Source: Photobacterium profundum SS9
GTDB taxonomy: Bacteria > Pseudomonadota > Gammaproteobacteria > Enterobacterales > Vibrionaceae
Assembly (NCBI RefSeq): GCF_000196255.1
Contig: NC_006370.1
Location: 1,084,187-1,148,186 of the forward strand
Direction of reading: 5' to 3'
Length of the DNA: 64,000 nt
Below are positions 52,810 to 63,181 of the stretch, piece after piece (position 1 is the first letter of the stretch; each line of letters opens with the position of its first letter). The notes below the pieces were generated by a model. The model did no database searches, was not told where the DNA came from, and saw nothing but the letters and a program-made list of their open reading frames with translations. The translations under genes were made by a program, and so were the position numbers.

Positions 52810-54114
52810 ATGAAATTTCCAGGCCAACGAAAATCAAAGCATTACTTTCCAGTACATGCTCGTGATCCGCTTTTAAGTCAAACGAAACAAGAAAAGCGTT
52901 TAACTCGTACTCATGTGGTCGGTATTGATCAGACTTTGGTTGATATTGAAGCGTATGTTGATGACGCATTCCTGGAACGATATGAGCTAAGTAAAGGGCA
53001 TTCGCTTGTCATCACCGATGAAAAAGCAGAAGAGCTATACCGTGAATTAAAAGATAACAATCTCATCACGCATGAATTTGCGGGTGGCACGATTGGTAAT
53101 ACATTACATAACTACTCTGTACTGGCTGATGATAAATCAGTGCTGTTAGGCGTAATGAGCAAAGATATAGAAATTGGTAGCTATGCTTACCGTTATCTTT
53201 GTAATACCTCTAGCCGTATGGATATGAACTTCCTTCAACCGGTTGTGGGCCCTATTGGTCGTTGTTTCGCGTTAATGTCTAAAGATGGTGAACGTACTTT
53301 CGCCATTAACGAAGGCCGTATGAATCAACTGCACCCAGATAATATTCCTGAGTCTATTTTCGAAACAGCTGCAGCACTTGTGCTAACGGCCTACCTTGTT
53401 CGTTGTAAAGAAGGTGATCCAATGCCAGAAGCAACGATGCGAGCGATTGAATTTGCCAAGAAATATGATGTACCTGTTGTACTTACGCTAGGCACAAAGT
53501 TTGTTATTGAAGATGATCCACAATGGTGGCGTGACTTCCTTCGTGATCATGTAACGGTTGTTGCGATGAACGAAGATGAAGCTGAAGCGCTTACTGGTGA
53601 ATCAGATCCACTTATTGCATCGGATAAAACGCTGGAATGGGTTGATCTTGTTTTATGTACAGCGGGTCCTGTTGGTTTGTATACCGCAGGTTATACCGAA
53701 GATACTGCGAAACGTGAAACCAGCTTACCGTTACTACCGGGTGAAATTGCAGAATTTAACCGGTATGAATTTAGCCGTCCAATGCTGAAAGCTGAATGTG
53801 AAACGCCAATTAAAGCGTATTCGCACATTGCACCTTACATGGGTGGTCCAGAGCGTATCAAGAATACCAATGGCGCGGGTGATGGCGCACTATCTGCATT
53901 ACTGCACGATATGTCGGCCAATCATTACCACAAAGAGAATGTGCCTAACTCAAGTAAGCACCAGCAGAGCTTCCTAACGTATTCTTCATTTTCGCAGGTA
54001 TGTTTGTATGCAAACCGAGTGAGTTACGAAGTGCTTGCGCAGCACTCTCCGCGTCTTTCTCGTGGTTTACCTGAGCGTGAAGATAGTCTGGAAGAAGCAT
54101 ACTGGGAGCGTTAA
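52810..54114 (+). CDS. gsk: Inosine-guanosine kinase
   Basis: A 434-residue PfkB-family kinase that phosphorylates guanosine and inosine (purine salvage). The length equals E. coli Gsk. The PfkB C-terminal signature NTNGAGDGALSALLHDM contains the catalytic Asp, and the N-terminal GGTIGNTLHNYSVLAD matches the substrate side. Core order hemH-gsk is kept; the esterase gene aes between them in E. coli is absent here. Confidence 0.95.
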   Translation: MKFPGQRKSKHYFPVHARDPLLSQTKQEKRLTRTHVVGIDQTLVDIEAYVDDAFLERYELSKGHSLVITDEKAEELYRELKDNNLITHEFAGGTIGNTLHNYSVLADDKSVLLGVMSKDIEIGSYAYRYLCNTSSRMDMNFLQPVVGPIGRCFALMSKDGERTFAINEGRMNQLHPDNIPESIFETAAALVLTAYLVRCKEGDPMPEATMRAIEFAKKYDVPVVLTLGTKFVIEDDPQWWRDFLRDHVTVVAMNEDEAEALTGESDPLIASDKTLEWVDLVLCTAGPVGLYTAGYTEDTAKRETSLPLLPGEIAEFNRYEFSRPMLKAECETPIKAYSHIAPYMGGPERIKNTNGAGDGALSALLHDMSANHYHKENVPNSSKHQQSFLTYSSFSQVCLYANRVSYEVLAQHSPRLSRGLPEREDSLEEAYWER

Positions 54115-54162
54115 GTTTTAGAATAGAGTCACGAGTTTCTAGAACCGAGTTTCGAGAATAAT

Positions 54163-54191
54163 AAAAACCGCCGAAGATGGCGGTTTTTTTG
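54163..54191 (+). terminator. gsk terminator
   Basis: AAAAACCGCC, loop GAAGAT, GGCGGTTTTTTT. Confidence 0.92.
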
Positions 54192-54266
54192 TTTCATTGT
54201 CGAGATAAGCAGAGGAGGGCATCTAAACCCTCGCCCCTCAAAACTCGTACCTTTTACTCGAATCTC

Positions 54267-55934
54267 TTACTTATATGCTTCGTTGTGAACAGCTGCAATA
54301 GCGCGTCCTGAAGGATCTGCACTGTTCTTGAAGCTCTCATCCCACTCAATGGCTTTAGCACTTGAGCAAGCGATTGAAGGACCACCAGGAACACATTTGG
54401 CTGCACTTTCTAGCGGAAATAGCTCGTCAAAGATTTCACGGTACATATAGCCTTCTTTTGTCGTTGGCGTGTTGTACGGGAATCGGAAGCTAGCTGTCTC
54501 TAGTTGTTGCTCAGTTACTTTTGCTTCCGCTACTTCTTTTAGGCTATCAATCCAGCTATAGCCGACACCATCAGAAAATTGTTCTTTCTGGCGCCATGCC
54601 ACTGATTCTGGAAGGTGATCTTCAAAACACTCACGTAGGATATGCTTTTCCATCTTGCCGTTGCCACACATCTTATCTTCTGGGTTAATGCGCATCGCAA
54701 CTTCTAGGAATTCTTTATCCAAGAAAGGAACACGCGCTTCAATACCCCAAGCAGCCATAGACTTGTTCGCTCGAGCACAGTCAAACATGTTTAGTGCAAG
54801 CAGCTTGCGCACTGTTTCTTCGTGGAACTCACGCTTATTTGGTGCTTTGTGGAAGTATAAGTAGCCACCGAACACTTCGTCAGCCCCTTCACCAGAAAGT
54901 ACCATCTTGATACCCATTGCTCGAATCTTACGTGACATTAAATACATAGGTGTCGATGCACGAATTGTTGTTACATCGTATGTCTCAATGTGGTAGATCA
55001 CGTCACGAATTGCATCGATACCTTCTTGAATAGTGTAAGTGAGTTCGTGGTGAACAGTGCCAATACTGTCAGCAACTATTTTGGCTGCTTTAAGATCTGG
55101 CGCATCTTCTAAGCCGACTGCAAAAGAGTGTAATGTTGGCCACCAAGCTTGCGATTTTTCATCATCTTCAATACGACGAGCAGCAAATTTCTTGGTGATA
55201 GCTGAAATAATCGATGAATCTAGCCCGCCAGAAAGTAGTACACCATAAGGTACATCTGTCATTAATTGGCGTTTAACGGCACTTTCTAGGGCCTCTTTTA
55301 GTGCCACTTTGTCTGTCGGTGCGTCAGCAACCGTTTCAAATTCCATCCAGTCACGTTTGTAGTAACGTGTTGGTTCCCCTTTTTTGCTCCACAGGAAGCT
55401 ACCAGGAGGGAATTCACTGATGGTTTTACAGATTGGCACAAGTGCTTTCATTTCAGACGCAATGTAATAGTTACCATGTTCGTCATAACCTTGGTACAGC
55501 GGGATAATACCGATATGGTCACGTCCGATTAAATACGCATCTTCAACCGCATCATAAAGAATAAAACCAAAGATACCGTTGAGGTAATCAAGCAGTTCAG
55601 GCCCTTTTTCTTTATACAGAGCCAAAATGATTTCACAATCAGATTCTGTTTGGAAAGGGTAGTCTGGTGCAAATTCTGCACTCAATTCTTTGTGGTTATA
55701 AATTTCACCATTAACCGCTAAAATGTGTGTTTTATCTTGGTTGTAAAGTGGTTGCTCACCGCTATTCAAATCTACAATTGCTAGGCGTTCATGCACAAGA
55801 ATTGCTTTATCCGATGAATAGATGCCTGACCAATCAGGACCACGGTGACGCATCTTTTTTGACATTTCTAGTGCAGTTGCACGCAATGCTGATGGGTCAC
55901 TTTTAATGTCTAAGATACCAAATACTGAACACAT
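54267..55934 (-). CDS. asnB: Asparagine synthetase B (glutamine-hydrolysing)
   Basis: A 555-residue enzyme making asparagine from aspartate, ATP and glutamine. ATG at 55934 (MCSVFGIL) makes Cys2 the glutaminase nucleophile after Met removal; the frame to a GTG at 55943 would block it. Glutaminase domain: RHRGPDWSG, NGEIYNHKEL. Synthetase domain: PP-loop LLSGGLDSS, then SGEGADEVFGGY. Length matches E. coli AsnB. Adjacent in Vibrio to nag genes, as here. Confidence 0.97.
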   Translation of the reverse strand: MCSVFGILDIKSDPSALRATALEMSKKMRHRGPDWSGIYSSDKAILVHERLAIVDLNSGEQPLYNQDKTHILAVNGEIYNHKELSAEFAPDYPFQTESDCEIILALYKEKGPELLDYLNGIFGFILYDAVEDAYLIGRDHIGIIPLYQGYDEHGNYYIASEMKALVPICKTISEFPPGSFLWSKKGEPTRYYKRDWMEFETVADAPTDKVALKEALESAVKRQLMTDVPYGVLLSGGLDSSIISAITKKFAARRIEDDEKSQAWWPTLHSFAVGLEDAPDLKAAKIVADSIGTVHHELTYTIQEGIDAIRDVIYHIETYDVTTIRASTPMYLMSRKIRAMGIKMVLSGEGADEVFGGYLYFHKAPNKREFHEETVRKLLALNMFDCARANKSMAAWGIEARVPFLDKEFLEVAMRINPEDKMCGNGKMEKHILRECFEDHLPESVAWRQKEQFSDGVGYSWIDSLKEVAEAKVTEQQLETASFRFPYNTPTTKEGYMYREIFDELFPLESAAKCVPGGPSIACSSAKAIEWDESFKNSADPSGRAIAAVHNEAYK

Positions 55935-56175
55935 ACTTTCCACTCCAACCTAACGGTTTTAATTCTATCCCTAAATTCTTTCGGGTTAAGGTTTCAGCGT
56001 CTAGTTAGATTTATAGACAGCTTTCATCTTTTCCCTTTCTGATTGTTAAAATTGCGTATTCTGTAAGTAAATGCAATAAAAAATATAAGTTCAATTAAAG
56101 AAAATAGCCTGTGATGAATGTCATTCAGTTAAATTGATTTTTTCCGAATTAAATCTAATACTGGTTGTTTTTTCG

Positions 56176-56209
56176 TACAAAAAAACAAACGGCAGCCGAA
56201 GCTGCCGTT
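56176..56209 (-). terminator. Terminator of the CPA2 antiporter gene
   Basis: On the minus strand AACGGCAGC, loop TTCG, GCTGCCGTT, followed by TGTTTTTTTG. Confidence 0.88.
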
Positions 56210-56233
56210 GAATCATAACTGAGAGTTAATCGA

Positions 56234-57820
56234 CTATATTGGTGTAATATCTGGTTTTAAGTGCTCACACACATGGCGAGCAAAACCACTTCCTGCTTCG
56301 TTGTAGATATTAAAAGCGGCATCTACGCCTAGCTCATGAAGCAGTTCTTCATCGTCATTATATTTAGCAATGGCTGCCACTTTTCCATCGTAATTGCGCA
56401 AGTTAACCTGTTCTAAAGCAAAGGTATTTGCTTGGCTATGTGGCATTGCCAATAAAATCAATTTAATACGGTGACTAGCGATGACTCTTGCCCAAAAATC
56501 GGGGTCAGTGGCGTCACCATGAATCACATTACGGCCTTCATTACGATGATTCAGTGCCGAATCATCGCGGTTTTCAACACCAATGATTTGCTTGCCATAA
56601 CGGGTGACAAGCTCATCGTAGGCACCACTGCCAATACGACCCATACCTAAAATGAGTATTTTTGCATCACCTAGATCAATGAGTTGATCATTCGCGTTGA
56701 GCTTTTCAGGGGCATATTCTTTGAGCCATTTAGATGCCTCTGTATAAAGTCGATGCCCCATACTGTTGAGTGGTGCTGCAATTAAGAATGATAACGATAC
56801 AGCAATGGCGATGGCGACAAGGAAGTTGCCTGGTAACCAGCCTAGCTTGTATGCCATGCCACTCACAATAAGTCCAAATTCACTGTAGTTAAATAACGTA
56901 AGTGTGCCTAATAACGATGTACGAACACGGTAGCGACAAAGGTTGAAGATAACGTAATAAAGCAGCCCCTTAATCGGCAATAGTAGCAGTAATAGGATCG
57001 CCATTAAGAAGCCGTCGAAAGTGGGTTGTTCTGCTAAGCCTATATTGAGGAAGAAGCAGACAAGTAGTAACTCTTTTAAATTAAAGAGGGTTTTCGACAT
57101 TTCTGATGCTTTAGGGTGAGCGGCTAGCATCATGCCAAGAATTAGTGCACCAAGATCGGCTTTCATACCGACTAATTCAAATAAACCCGCGCCTGCAACT
57201 AGCGCCAGAAAAATAGCATAAAGTACGAGCATTTCACCGTGCCCAGCTTTATCTAAAAGTTTGAACATAAGTGGGCGTAGCAAGGGAAGTGCAAATAAAC
57301 CTAATGCCGTAATTTCAGGTACTTTGCCTGTTGAAATAGTGAGGAAAAGAACGGCAAAAATATCCTGCATAACGAGGATACCAATGGATAATGTACCGTA
57401 TGTCGCGTTAAGCTCTCCTTTTTCTTGTAACGCTTTAATTGCAAATACAGTACTAGAGAATGAGAGCGCAAAGGCTAGCAGGGTAAGTTGCATTAGTTCT
57501 AAATCAGCGAGCATACCAATGCCTAGCTGTTTAAAACCCAGTAACGCCAGCGTAAATAAGGCTGTAGACAGTAAGTTATGGAGTGTTGCTCCTCCCCAAA
57601 TTTCTTTGGTTAGTAGCGTTTTTACGTCGAGTTTTAAACCAATGGTGAATAATAAAAGTGTTACACCAAGATCGGCCAATACCGTAAGCGTTTCGGTTGA
57701 ATGAAAGCCAGCACTATTAAGGGCAAAACCCGCCAATAAAAAGCCCACTAAGGGAGGAAGTTTGCACCTCAAGGCAATGAAGCCTGCAAGAAATGCGGCA
57801 ATAACGAAAACGAGTTCCAT
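56234..57820 (-). CDS. CPA2 cation:proton antiporter with TrkA-N domain
   Basis: A 528-residue protein of the KefB/KefC/YbaL group. The first ~370 residues form about 12 membrane helices with the CPA2 core (LGVTLLLFTIGLKLDVKTLL; FSSTVFAIKAL; LVMQDIFAVLFL, carrying the functional Gln-Asp). The cytoplasmic TrkA-N/RCK domain (about 385-510) has the nucleotide fold ILILGMGRIGSGAYD and VIHGDATDPDFW. It exchanges K+ or Na+ for H+. YbaL lies beside gsk in E. coli, so this may be its counterpart, though the similarity could equally be to other CPA2 members; symbol left blank. Confidence 0.88.
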   Translation of the reverse strand: MELVFVIAAFLAGFIALRCKLPPLVGFLLAGFALNSAGFHSTETLTVLADLGVTLLLFTIGLKLDVKTLLTKEIWGGATLHNLLSTALFTLALLGFKQLGIGMLADLELMQLTLLAFALSFSSTVFAIKALQEKGELNATYGTLSIGILVMQDIFAVLFLTISTGKVPEITALGLFALPLLRPLMFKLLDKAGHGEMLVLYAIFLALVAGAGLFELVGMKADLGALILGMMLAAHPKASEMSKTLFNLKELLLVCFFLNIGLAEQPTFDGFLMAILLLLLLPIKGLLYYVIFNLCRYRVRTSLLGTLTLFNYSEFGLIVSGMAYKLGWLPGNFLVAIAIAVSLSFLIAAPLNSMGHRLYTEASKWLKEYAPEKLNANDQLIDLGDAKILILGMGRIGSGAYDELVTRYGKQIIGVENRDDSALNHRNEGRNVIHGDATDPDFWARVIASHRIKLILLAMPHSQANTFALEQVNLRNYDGKVAAIAKYNDDEELLHELGVDAAFNIYNEAGSGFARHVCEHLKPDITPI

Positions 57821-57864
57821 AGCCGGAGTGACAATCCTTTAATTTTGAGCTTAAAATTATATCT

Positions 57865-57933
57865 ATACCCAAGTCACCTCAAGGTTCTCGTTGAGGTAAC
57901 GCTGAATCCTGCACCTTGAGGTGACTTGGGTAT
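57865..57933. repeat. Hairpin repeat element (21-bp perfect arms)
   Basis: Left arm 57865-57885 (starts ATACCCAAGTCACCTCAAG) and right arm 57913-57933 (ends CTTGAGGTGACTTGGGTAT) pair perfectly around a 27-base loop. Partial relatives occur at 39250-39267 (ACCCAAG-CTAC-CTTGGGT) and 34843-34852 (TATACCCAAG). It looks like a dispersed REP-type palindrome of Vibrionaceae. Confidence 0.75.
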
Positions 57934-58018
57934 TTTCTAACGGTGCTTGTTGAGTGCCCATTAGTATCATCGATAAAATATTTAAGCTTTAGCTGATATT
58001 TTGCGCGTAATATAGCAT

Positions 58019-58052
58019 AAAGGGGTGTGTCTGTCTGACACACCCCCTTTAA
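58019..58052 (-). terminator. nagC-side terminator
   Basis: GGGGTGTGTC pairs with GACACACCCC around TGTCT, with short A/T runs on both sides, just after the nagC stop. Confidence 0.7.
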
Positions 58053-58110
58053 AAATAAATTGTTACAAATTAATTAGCTATATCGAATCAATATTGATTT
58101 CTAGCGACTA

Positions 58111-59325
58111 TCAGTCTTCTAATAGTCGTTGTAGAAGCACACCATTTAGCATAGCACGCTTAATCATTGAGAAAGCGCCAATGGTAGGTTGGTTGTATAG
58201 TTCTGATGCAACGATTGGTAGGTCTTTGTGGAATGTTGAAAGTGATTGAGTTTCAACGCAACGGCGAATCGCAGGGAAAACCACATCTTTTGCCTGAGTA
58301 ATATTACCCGCAATCACGATTTTCTGAGGGTTGAATAAGTTAATCGTCATCGCTAAGGCTTTACCTAGCTGATTACCTACTTTAATTAACGCCTGACTTG
58401 CGAGCTCGTCACCATTATTGGCCGCCTCACAAATTGACAGCATCGTAATGCCATCTAACTCTTGTAAGCTACTCGGGTAGCCTTGATCCAGAAGTTGTTG
58501 AACATGTGTAACAACAGCAGGATCGGCAGCAACTGTTTCTAAACAACCAAAGTTACCACATTGGCATTTATCACCAAGAGGGTCGATTTGAATATGCCCG
58601 ATTTCACCAACGTTACGGTTAAACCCAAGAAATATCTGACCATTAACGATAATACCGGCACCAGTACCATGATGCATACTGACAAGAATTGAGTCTTTGC
58701 TGTCTTTGCTAGAGCCGAAGTAATGCTCAGCAAGTGCTAAGCCTCTGATATCATTACCCACAAAACAAATGACACCAAAGTTATCTTTGATTGTATCTGC
58801 TAATGGGAAGTTATTTACATCAATATTAGGCATGTATTCAACAATGCCTTTTTCAGGGTCAATTAAACCTGGCAGTGTAATACCAAAAGCAACAAGTTCT
58901 TTTATTACGTTCTGATTACCGGAAATAAACCGACGAATATGGCTTAATAACCCATCAGTCAGTTCTTGTTGGGTCGTGTAATAGAAATTATGCGCAGCAC
59001 TCGCAATATGTTTACCACTAAGGTCATAAAGCGTAATTTCGATATAATTTCGTCCAAGGCGAATAGCAATGGAATGGAAAGCCGCTGACTCAGTTGTCAG
59101 CGAAATAGCACGTCTACCACCGGTAGAGGCTTGTTGCGCGACCTCTTTTATTAAGCCGCGCTCAAGCAACTGGCGGGTAATCTTAGTAACACTTGCAGGC
59201 GCAAGATGACTCACGTCTGCAACCTGAATCCGTGATATAGGGCCTTGCAAGTCTATTAATCTGTAAACAGCTGCACTGTTAAGCTGTTTAACCAGATCTA
59301 CATTACCAATTTGTCCGCCTGTCAT
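58111..59325 (-). CDS. nagC: NagC, ROK-family repressor of GlcNAc genes
   Basis: A 404-residue ROK regulator. N-terminal winged helix (about 15-75: ISRIQVADVSHLAPASVTKIT), sugar-kinase-like ROK domain after that with GTGAGIIVNGQIFLG and the zinc-binding motif HIQIDPLGDKCQCGNFGCLE. It binds GlcNAc-6-P and releases DNA. It lies 3 bp after nagA in the nagB-nagA-nagC order seen in Vibrio. Probable target: the palindrome at 61432-61453. Confidence 0.95.
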   Translation of the reverse strand: MTGGQIGNVDLVKQLNSAAVYRLIDLQGPISRIQVADVSHLAPASVTKITRQLLERGLIKEVAQQASTGGRRAISLTTESAAFHSIAIRLGRNYIEITLYDLSGKHIASAAHNFYYTTQQELTDGLLSHIRRFISGNQNVIKELVAFGITLPGLIDPEKGIVEYMPNIDVNNFPLADTIKDNFGVICFVGNDIRGLALAEHYFGSSKDSKDSILVSMHHGTGAGIIVNGQIFLGFNRNVGEIGHIQIDPLGDKCQCGNFGCLETVAADPAVVTHVQQLLDQGYPSSLQELDGITMLSICEAANNGDELASQALIKVGNQLGKALAMTINLFNPQKIVIAGNITQAKDVVFPAIRRCVETQSLSTFHKDLPIVASELYNQPTIGAFSMIKRAMLNGVLLQRLLED

Positions 59326-59328
59326 ATT

Positions 59329-60465
59329 TTAGTTCTGCTCGTATTCACCGTTAACAACAGTCGCTCGAACGTTGTAATCGCGATCAAAAATAGCAAAGTT
59401 AGCAACCATGCCTTTTTTGATAGCCCCCAGCTTATTATCGACACGAATAGCACGTGCCGGATAGAGGGTAGCCATGCGAATCACTTCATCCAGAGCGATA
59501 CCTGCGTGTTCGACACTGTTTCTAACCGCTTCAATCATGGTTAATGCCGAACCTCCAAGTGTACCATTCTCATCAATACACTTGCCATCACGGTAATATA
59601 CTTTCTTACCGACGAAAATAAAGTGATCCATGTCTGCTCCTGCGGGTGCAGTTGCATCGGTGACTAAAACAAGTTTCTCACCTTTCATACGGTGCGCCAT
59701 GCGAATGTTCGCATAATCGACATGAAAACCGTCTGCGATTACACCAGTATATACGTCAGGTGTGTCGTAGATTGCGCCAACCATACCAGGCTCACGCCCC
59801 GCGATTGGTGTCATTGCATTAAACAGGTGCGTGGCAAAACTAATGCCAGCAGCAAAGCCTTTTCGGGCTTCTACATACGTTGCATTTGTATGGCCAGCTG
59901 AAACAACAACACCAGCTTCAACGAGTTGTTCGATATGCTCTTGCACATTTTGTTCTGGTGCCAAAGTCACTTTAGTTACGATATCGGCATTTTCACAAAT
60001 TGTTGAAATCATTGCATGATCAGAACGACGAATATGATCAACAGAATGAATGCCTTTTTTCATTACATTCAGATATGGCCCTTCAAGGTGAAGACCTAAA
60101 GAATGATTTTCATATTGATTCTGATAGTCACGTGTCGCTGCAATGGCAGCTTTCATATCTTCATCAGAAGATGTGATTAGTGTCGGTAAGAAACTCGTAC
60201 AACCTGATTTAAGGTTAGCGCGGTGCATGGTGTGAATTGTTTCTGCATTAATTTCATCATTAAGCATTACACCACCACAACCGTTAAGTTGTAGGTCAAT
60301 AAAACCAGGTGTTAGGTTAGCACCGTCTAAATCAACGAGCTCAATATTTTTTGGTAATTCTGTTACTGGGCAAACAGCGTGAATGCTCACGCCGTCAATG
60401 ATGACGGCGTGGTTATTCAGCACATCGCTACCGGTAAAAATGCGACAATTGGTAAGCGCGTACAT
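59329..60465 (-). CDS. nagA: N-acetylglucosamine-6-phosphate deacetylase
   Basis: A 378-residue amidohydrolase. ATG at 60465 ([10 protein letters not shown]) has AGGA seven bases upstream; the ATG at 60471 is only one base from it. Metal and active-site segments: [53 protein letters not shown] (catalytic Asp). It removes acetate from GlcNAc-6-P, feeding nagB. Directly downstream of nagB. Confidence 0.96.
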   Translation of the reverse strand: MYALTNCRIFTGSDVLNNHAVIIDGVSIHAVCPVTELPKNIELVDLDGANLTPGFIDLQLNGCGGVMLNDEINAETIHTMHRANLKSGCTSFLPTLITSSDEDMKAAIAATRDYQNQYENHSLGLHLEGPYLNVMKKGIHSVDHIRRSDHAMISTICENADIVTKVTLAPEQNVQEHIEQLVEAGVVVSAGHTNATYVEARKGFAAGISFATHLFNAMTPIAGREPGMVGAIYDTPDVYTGVIADGFHVDYANIRMAHRMKGEKLVLVTDATAPAGADMDHFIFVGKKVYYRDGKCIDENGTLGGSALTMIEAVRNSVEHAGIALDEVIRMATLYPARAIRVDNKLGAIKKGMVANFAIFDRDYNVRATVVNGEYEQN

Positions 60466-60481
60466 GAACATGTCCTTTTTG

Positions 60482-61282
60482 TTAAAGGTTTTTAATATTT
60501 TGAGTTTCTAACTCTTGGAAATACTTAACTGTTTTTACTTTCAATTCTTGTGTTGCAGGCTCATCACAAACAATCAATGCTTTAGGGTGTAGCTGAAGCG
60601 CTGATACTGTCCATAGATGGTTGACGTTACCTTCGACAGCGGCTTCTAGTGCCAATGCTTTATTGTGACCCGTCACTAAAATCATGATTTCTGCTGAATC
60701 AAGCAGGGTACCGACACCGATGGTTAACGCATATTTAGGTACTTGATTTATATCGTTATCGAAGAAACGAGAATTCGCGATACGGGTATCTTGCGTTAAT
60801 GTTTTGATTCGAGTGCGAGATGCTAATGAAGACGCGGGCTCATTAAATGCGATATGACCATCGTTACCAACACCGCCCATGAATAAATTAATTCGCCCGT
60901 ACGACTTAATTTTAGCCTCGTAACGTTGGCATTCTGCATCAATATCGTCTGCGTTGCCATTAAGAAGGTTGATATTTTCTTCTTTAATATCAATGTGATT
61001 GAAGAAATTGTTATACATGAAACTACGGTAAGATTCAGGATGATCGGCGGTAATGCCAATGTATTCATCCATGTTAAATGTCACGACATGCTTAAAACTT
61101 ACTTCGTCTGCTTCATAAAGTTCAATAAGGCGCTTATAAGTTGTGAGAGGAGTTCCCCCAGTAGGTAAGCCTAAAATAAACGGTTTGTCTGCTGTTGGTT
61201 GAAATTTGTTAATACGATCAGATATATAGCGTGCTGACCATAAACCTACTTCTTTAGCATTATTAAGTGGTATTAATCTCAC
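60482..61282 (-). CDS. nagB: Glucosamine-6-phosphate deaminase
   Basis: A 266-residue isomerase/deaminase giving fructose-6-P and ammonia. [16 protein letters not shown] is the phosphate-binding loop, FNMDEYIGI contains the catalytic Asp, and [17 protein letters not shown] is the active-site motif. Length is as in E. coli (266). First gene of nagB-nagA-nagC, divergent from nagE. Confidence 0.97.
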   Translation of the reverse strand: MRLIPLNNAKEVGLWSARYISDRINKFQPTADKPFILGLPTGGTPLTTYKRLIELYEADEVSFKHVVTFNMDEYIGITADHPESYRSFMYNNFFNHIDIKEENINLLNGNADDIDAECQRYEAKIKSYGRINLFMGGVGNDGHIAFNEPASSLASRTRIKTLTQDTRIANSRFFDNDINQVPKYALTIGVGTLLDSAEIMILVTGHNKALALEAAVEGNVNHLWTVSALQLHPKALIVCDEPATQELKVKTVKYFQELETQNIKNL

Positions 61283-61346
61283 CCTGACACCTCATTGAAA
61301 ATAGTTAAATCAAAAAAATCTTAACGACATATCGCTTTTGTTTCGA

Positions 61347-61368
61347 ATCATAAAATAATTTTTATGAT
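61347..61368. promoter_or_regulatory. AT-rich inverted repeat, possible second NagC site
   Basis: ATCATAAAA, TAAT, TTTTATGAT: a perfect 9-bp inverted repeat on the nagB side of the divergent region. In E. coli NagC loops the DNA between two operators here; this would be the nagB-proximal one. Confidence 0.45.
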
Positions 61369-61403
61369 CGGGCTAGCAAATTCGCTTAGAACTTGGTTGT
61401 TCA

Positions 61404-61419
61404 GGTGATTGAGATCACA
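61404..61419. promoter_or_regulatory. CRP-like site in nagB-nagE region
   Basis: GGTGA-TTGAGA-TCACA differs from the TGTGA-N6-TCACA core at one base, between the two NagC-like sites, as in E. coli. Confidence 0.7.
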
Positions 61420-61431
61420 AATGGTGACCTT

Positions 61432-61453
61432 TTAATTTGCGGAGCGAAATTAA
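61432..61453. promoter_or_regulatory. NagC operator, nagE-proximal
   Basis: TTAATTTGCGG with AGCGAAATTAA: 7-bp perfect outer arms around a GC-containing centre, close to E. coli NagC operators of the form AATTTGCG/CGCAAATT. About 90 bp before the nagE start. Confidence 0.7.
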
Positions 61454-61538
61454 TCTCATAAACTGCAAAGGACTTAATCGGATAACGAAAAAAAGTTGTC
61501 CATTTCAAATTCTAAGAAAGCCATAGGGGGAACTAAGG

Positions 61539-63029
61539 GTGAATATTCTTGGATATTTTCAAAAAGTAGGTAAAGCACTAATGGTGCCGGTAGCAACGCT
61601 ACCAGCTGCTGCAATTTTAATGGGTATTGGTTACTGGATTGATCCAAATGGCTGGGGTGCGAACAGTGCACTTGCGGCTTTCTTGATTAAGGCTGGTGCC
61701 GCAATTATCGATAACATGTCTGTACTATTCGCCGTTGGTGTTGCGTACGGTATGTCGAAAGACAAAGACGGTGCAGCCGCACTTTCTGGCTTCGTTGGTT
61801 ACCTAGTTGTTACAACGCTTCTAGCGCCTGGTGCAGTCGCACAAATTCAAGGTATCGACCCAAGTGCAGTACCTGCTGCCTTTGGTAAAATCAACAACCA
61901 GTTTGTTGGTATCTTGGTTGGTATCGTTTCTGCGGAAATCTATAACCGTTTCTATACAGTAGAACTGCATAAAGCACTTGCGTTCTTCTCTGGCAAACGT
62001 TTAGTACCCATTCTAACGTCTGTCGCTGGTATTTTTATTGCTTTCGTACTGATGTACTTATGGCCTGCAATTTACGGCGGCTTAGTGAACTTTGGTGAAA
62101 GTATTCAAGGTATGGGTGAAGCGGGCGCAGGTATCTACGCATTCTTCAACCGTCTACTAATCCCTGTTGGTCTACACCACGCACTAAACTCAGTATTCTG
62201 GTTTGATGTTGCAGGTATTAATGATATTCCTAACTTCCTTGGTGGTGCTAAATCAATCGCTGAAGGTACAGCTACACCAGGTATAACTGGTATGTACCAA
62301 GCTGGTTTCTTCCCTATCATGATGTTTGGTCTGCCTGGTGCAGCTCTTGCGATGTACCACACGGCTAAAGCAAAGAACAAAGAAAAAGTAGCATCTATCA
62401 TGATTGCTGCAGGTTTCGCATCATTCTTTACCGGTGTTACTGAGCCACTAGAATTTGCATTCATGTTCCTTGCTCCGCCGCTATATGTTATTCACGCAGT
62501 ACTAACTGGTCTGTCTGTTTACATTGCAGCATCAATGCAGTGGATTGCTGGTTTCGGCTTCTCAGCTGGCCTAGTAGATATGGTTCTATCTACTCGTAAC
62601 CCGCTAGCTGTTAACTGGTATATGCTAATTCTTCAAGGTTTCGTGTTCTTTGGTCTTTACTACGCAATCTTCCGTACAGTTATCGTTAAGTTCAACCTTA
62701 AGACACCTGGTCGTGAAGATGACGATGTAGAAGAGAGCGGTGTGACTGGTTCAAAAGAAACGGGTGAGCTTGCTAAGCAGTACCTTAAAGCTCTTGGCGG
62801 TCACGGTAACCTTGAAAACATCGATGCATGTATCACGCGTCTACGTCTAACATTGAAAGACAGCAGTCTTGCTAATGAAAAGACACTAAAAGCGCTAGGT
62901 GCAATGGGTGTGGTTAAATTAGGTTCAAACAACCTACAGGTTATCCTTGGTCCTCTTGCTGAAATAGTTGCTGGTGAAATGAAACGTATCCCAGCGTCAG
63001 AAGACCTATCTACTGTAAAACTGCCTTAA
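61539..63029 (+). CDS. nagE: GlcNAc-specific PTS transporter, EIICB
   Basis: A 496-residue PTS enzyme using a GTG start at 61539 with AGGGGG eight bases upstream. EIIC (about 1-375; RKVGKALMVPVATLPAAAI-type start, ITGMYQAGFFPIMMFGLPGAAL, FFTGVTEPLEFAFMF) forms the channel. EIIB (about 405-490) has phospho-Cys in IDACITRLRL. The EIIA domain present in E. coli NagE (648 residues) is absent, so phosphate must come from a separate EIIA such as Crr. Divergent from nagBAC. Confidence 0.95.
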   Translation: MNILGYFQKVGKALMVPVATLPAAAILMGIGYWIDPNGWGANSALAAFLIKAGAAIIDNMSVLFAVGVAYGMSKDKDGAAALSGFVGYLVVTTLLAPGAVAQIQGIDPSAVPAAFGKINNQFVGILVGIVSAEIYNRFYTVELHKALAFFSGKRLVPILTSVAGIFIAFVLMYLWPAIYGGLVNFGESIQGMGEAGAGIYAFFNRLLIPVGLHHALNSVFWFDVAGINDIPNFLGGAKSIAEGTATPGITGMYQAGFFPIMMFGLPGAALAMYHTAKAKNKEKVASIMIAAGFASFFTGVTEPLEFAFMFLAPPLYVIHAVLTGLSVYIAASMQWIAGFGFSAGLVDMVLSTRNPLAVNWYMLILQGFVFFGLYYAIFRTVIVKFNLKTPGREDDDVEESGVTGSKETGELAKQYLKALGGHGNLENIDACITRLRLTLKDSSLANEKTLKALGAMGVVKLGSNNLQVILGPLAEIVAGEMKRIPASEDLSTVKLP

Positions 63030-63075
63030 TTACTTAAATTCTTAAGTAACGTAACAAAGCTTTATTTTTAAATTA

Positions 63076-63117
63076 AACGGTCTCCACATTCTCTAAGAGA
63101 ATTGGGGACCGTTCTTT
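63076..63117 (+). terminator. nagE terminator
   Basis: AACGGTC-TCC pairs with GGGGACCGTT, with an inner ATTCTC/GAGAAT stem, then CTTT. The T-run is short, so partial read-through into the chitobiase gene is possible. Confidence 0.65.
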
Positions 63118-63181
63118 GGAGTGCCTAACTTTTAAGGCCTCGATTAAAATTCCCCTTTATGGGGGCTTCGGGAGACAAATC

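Noticed and set aside
54121..54266. GAGTCACGAGTTTCTAG-like and CTCGTACC-like short repeats around the gsk terminator
   Set aside because: Imperfect, short and without a clear unit; not supportable as a named repeat.
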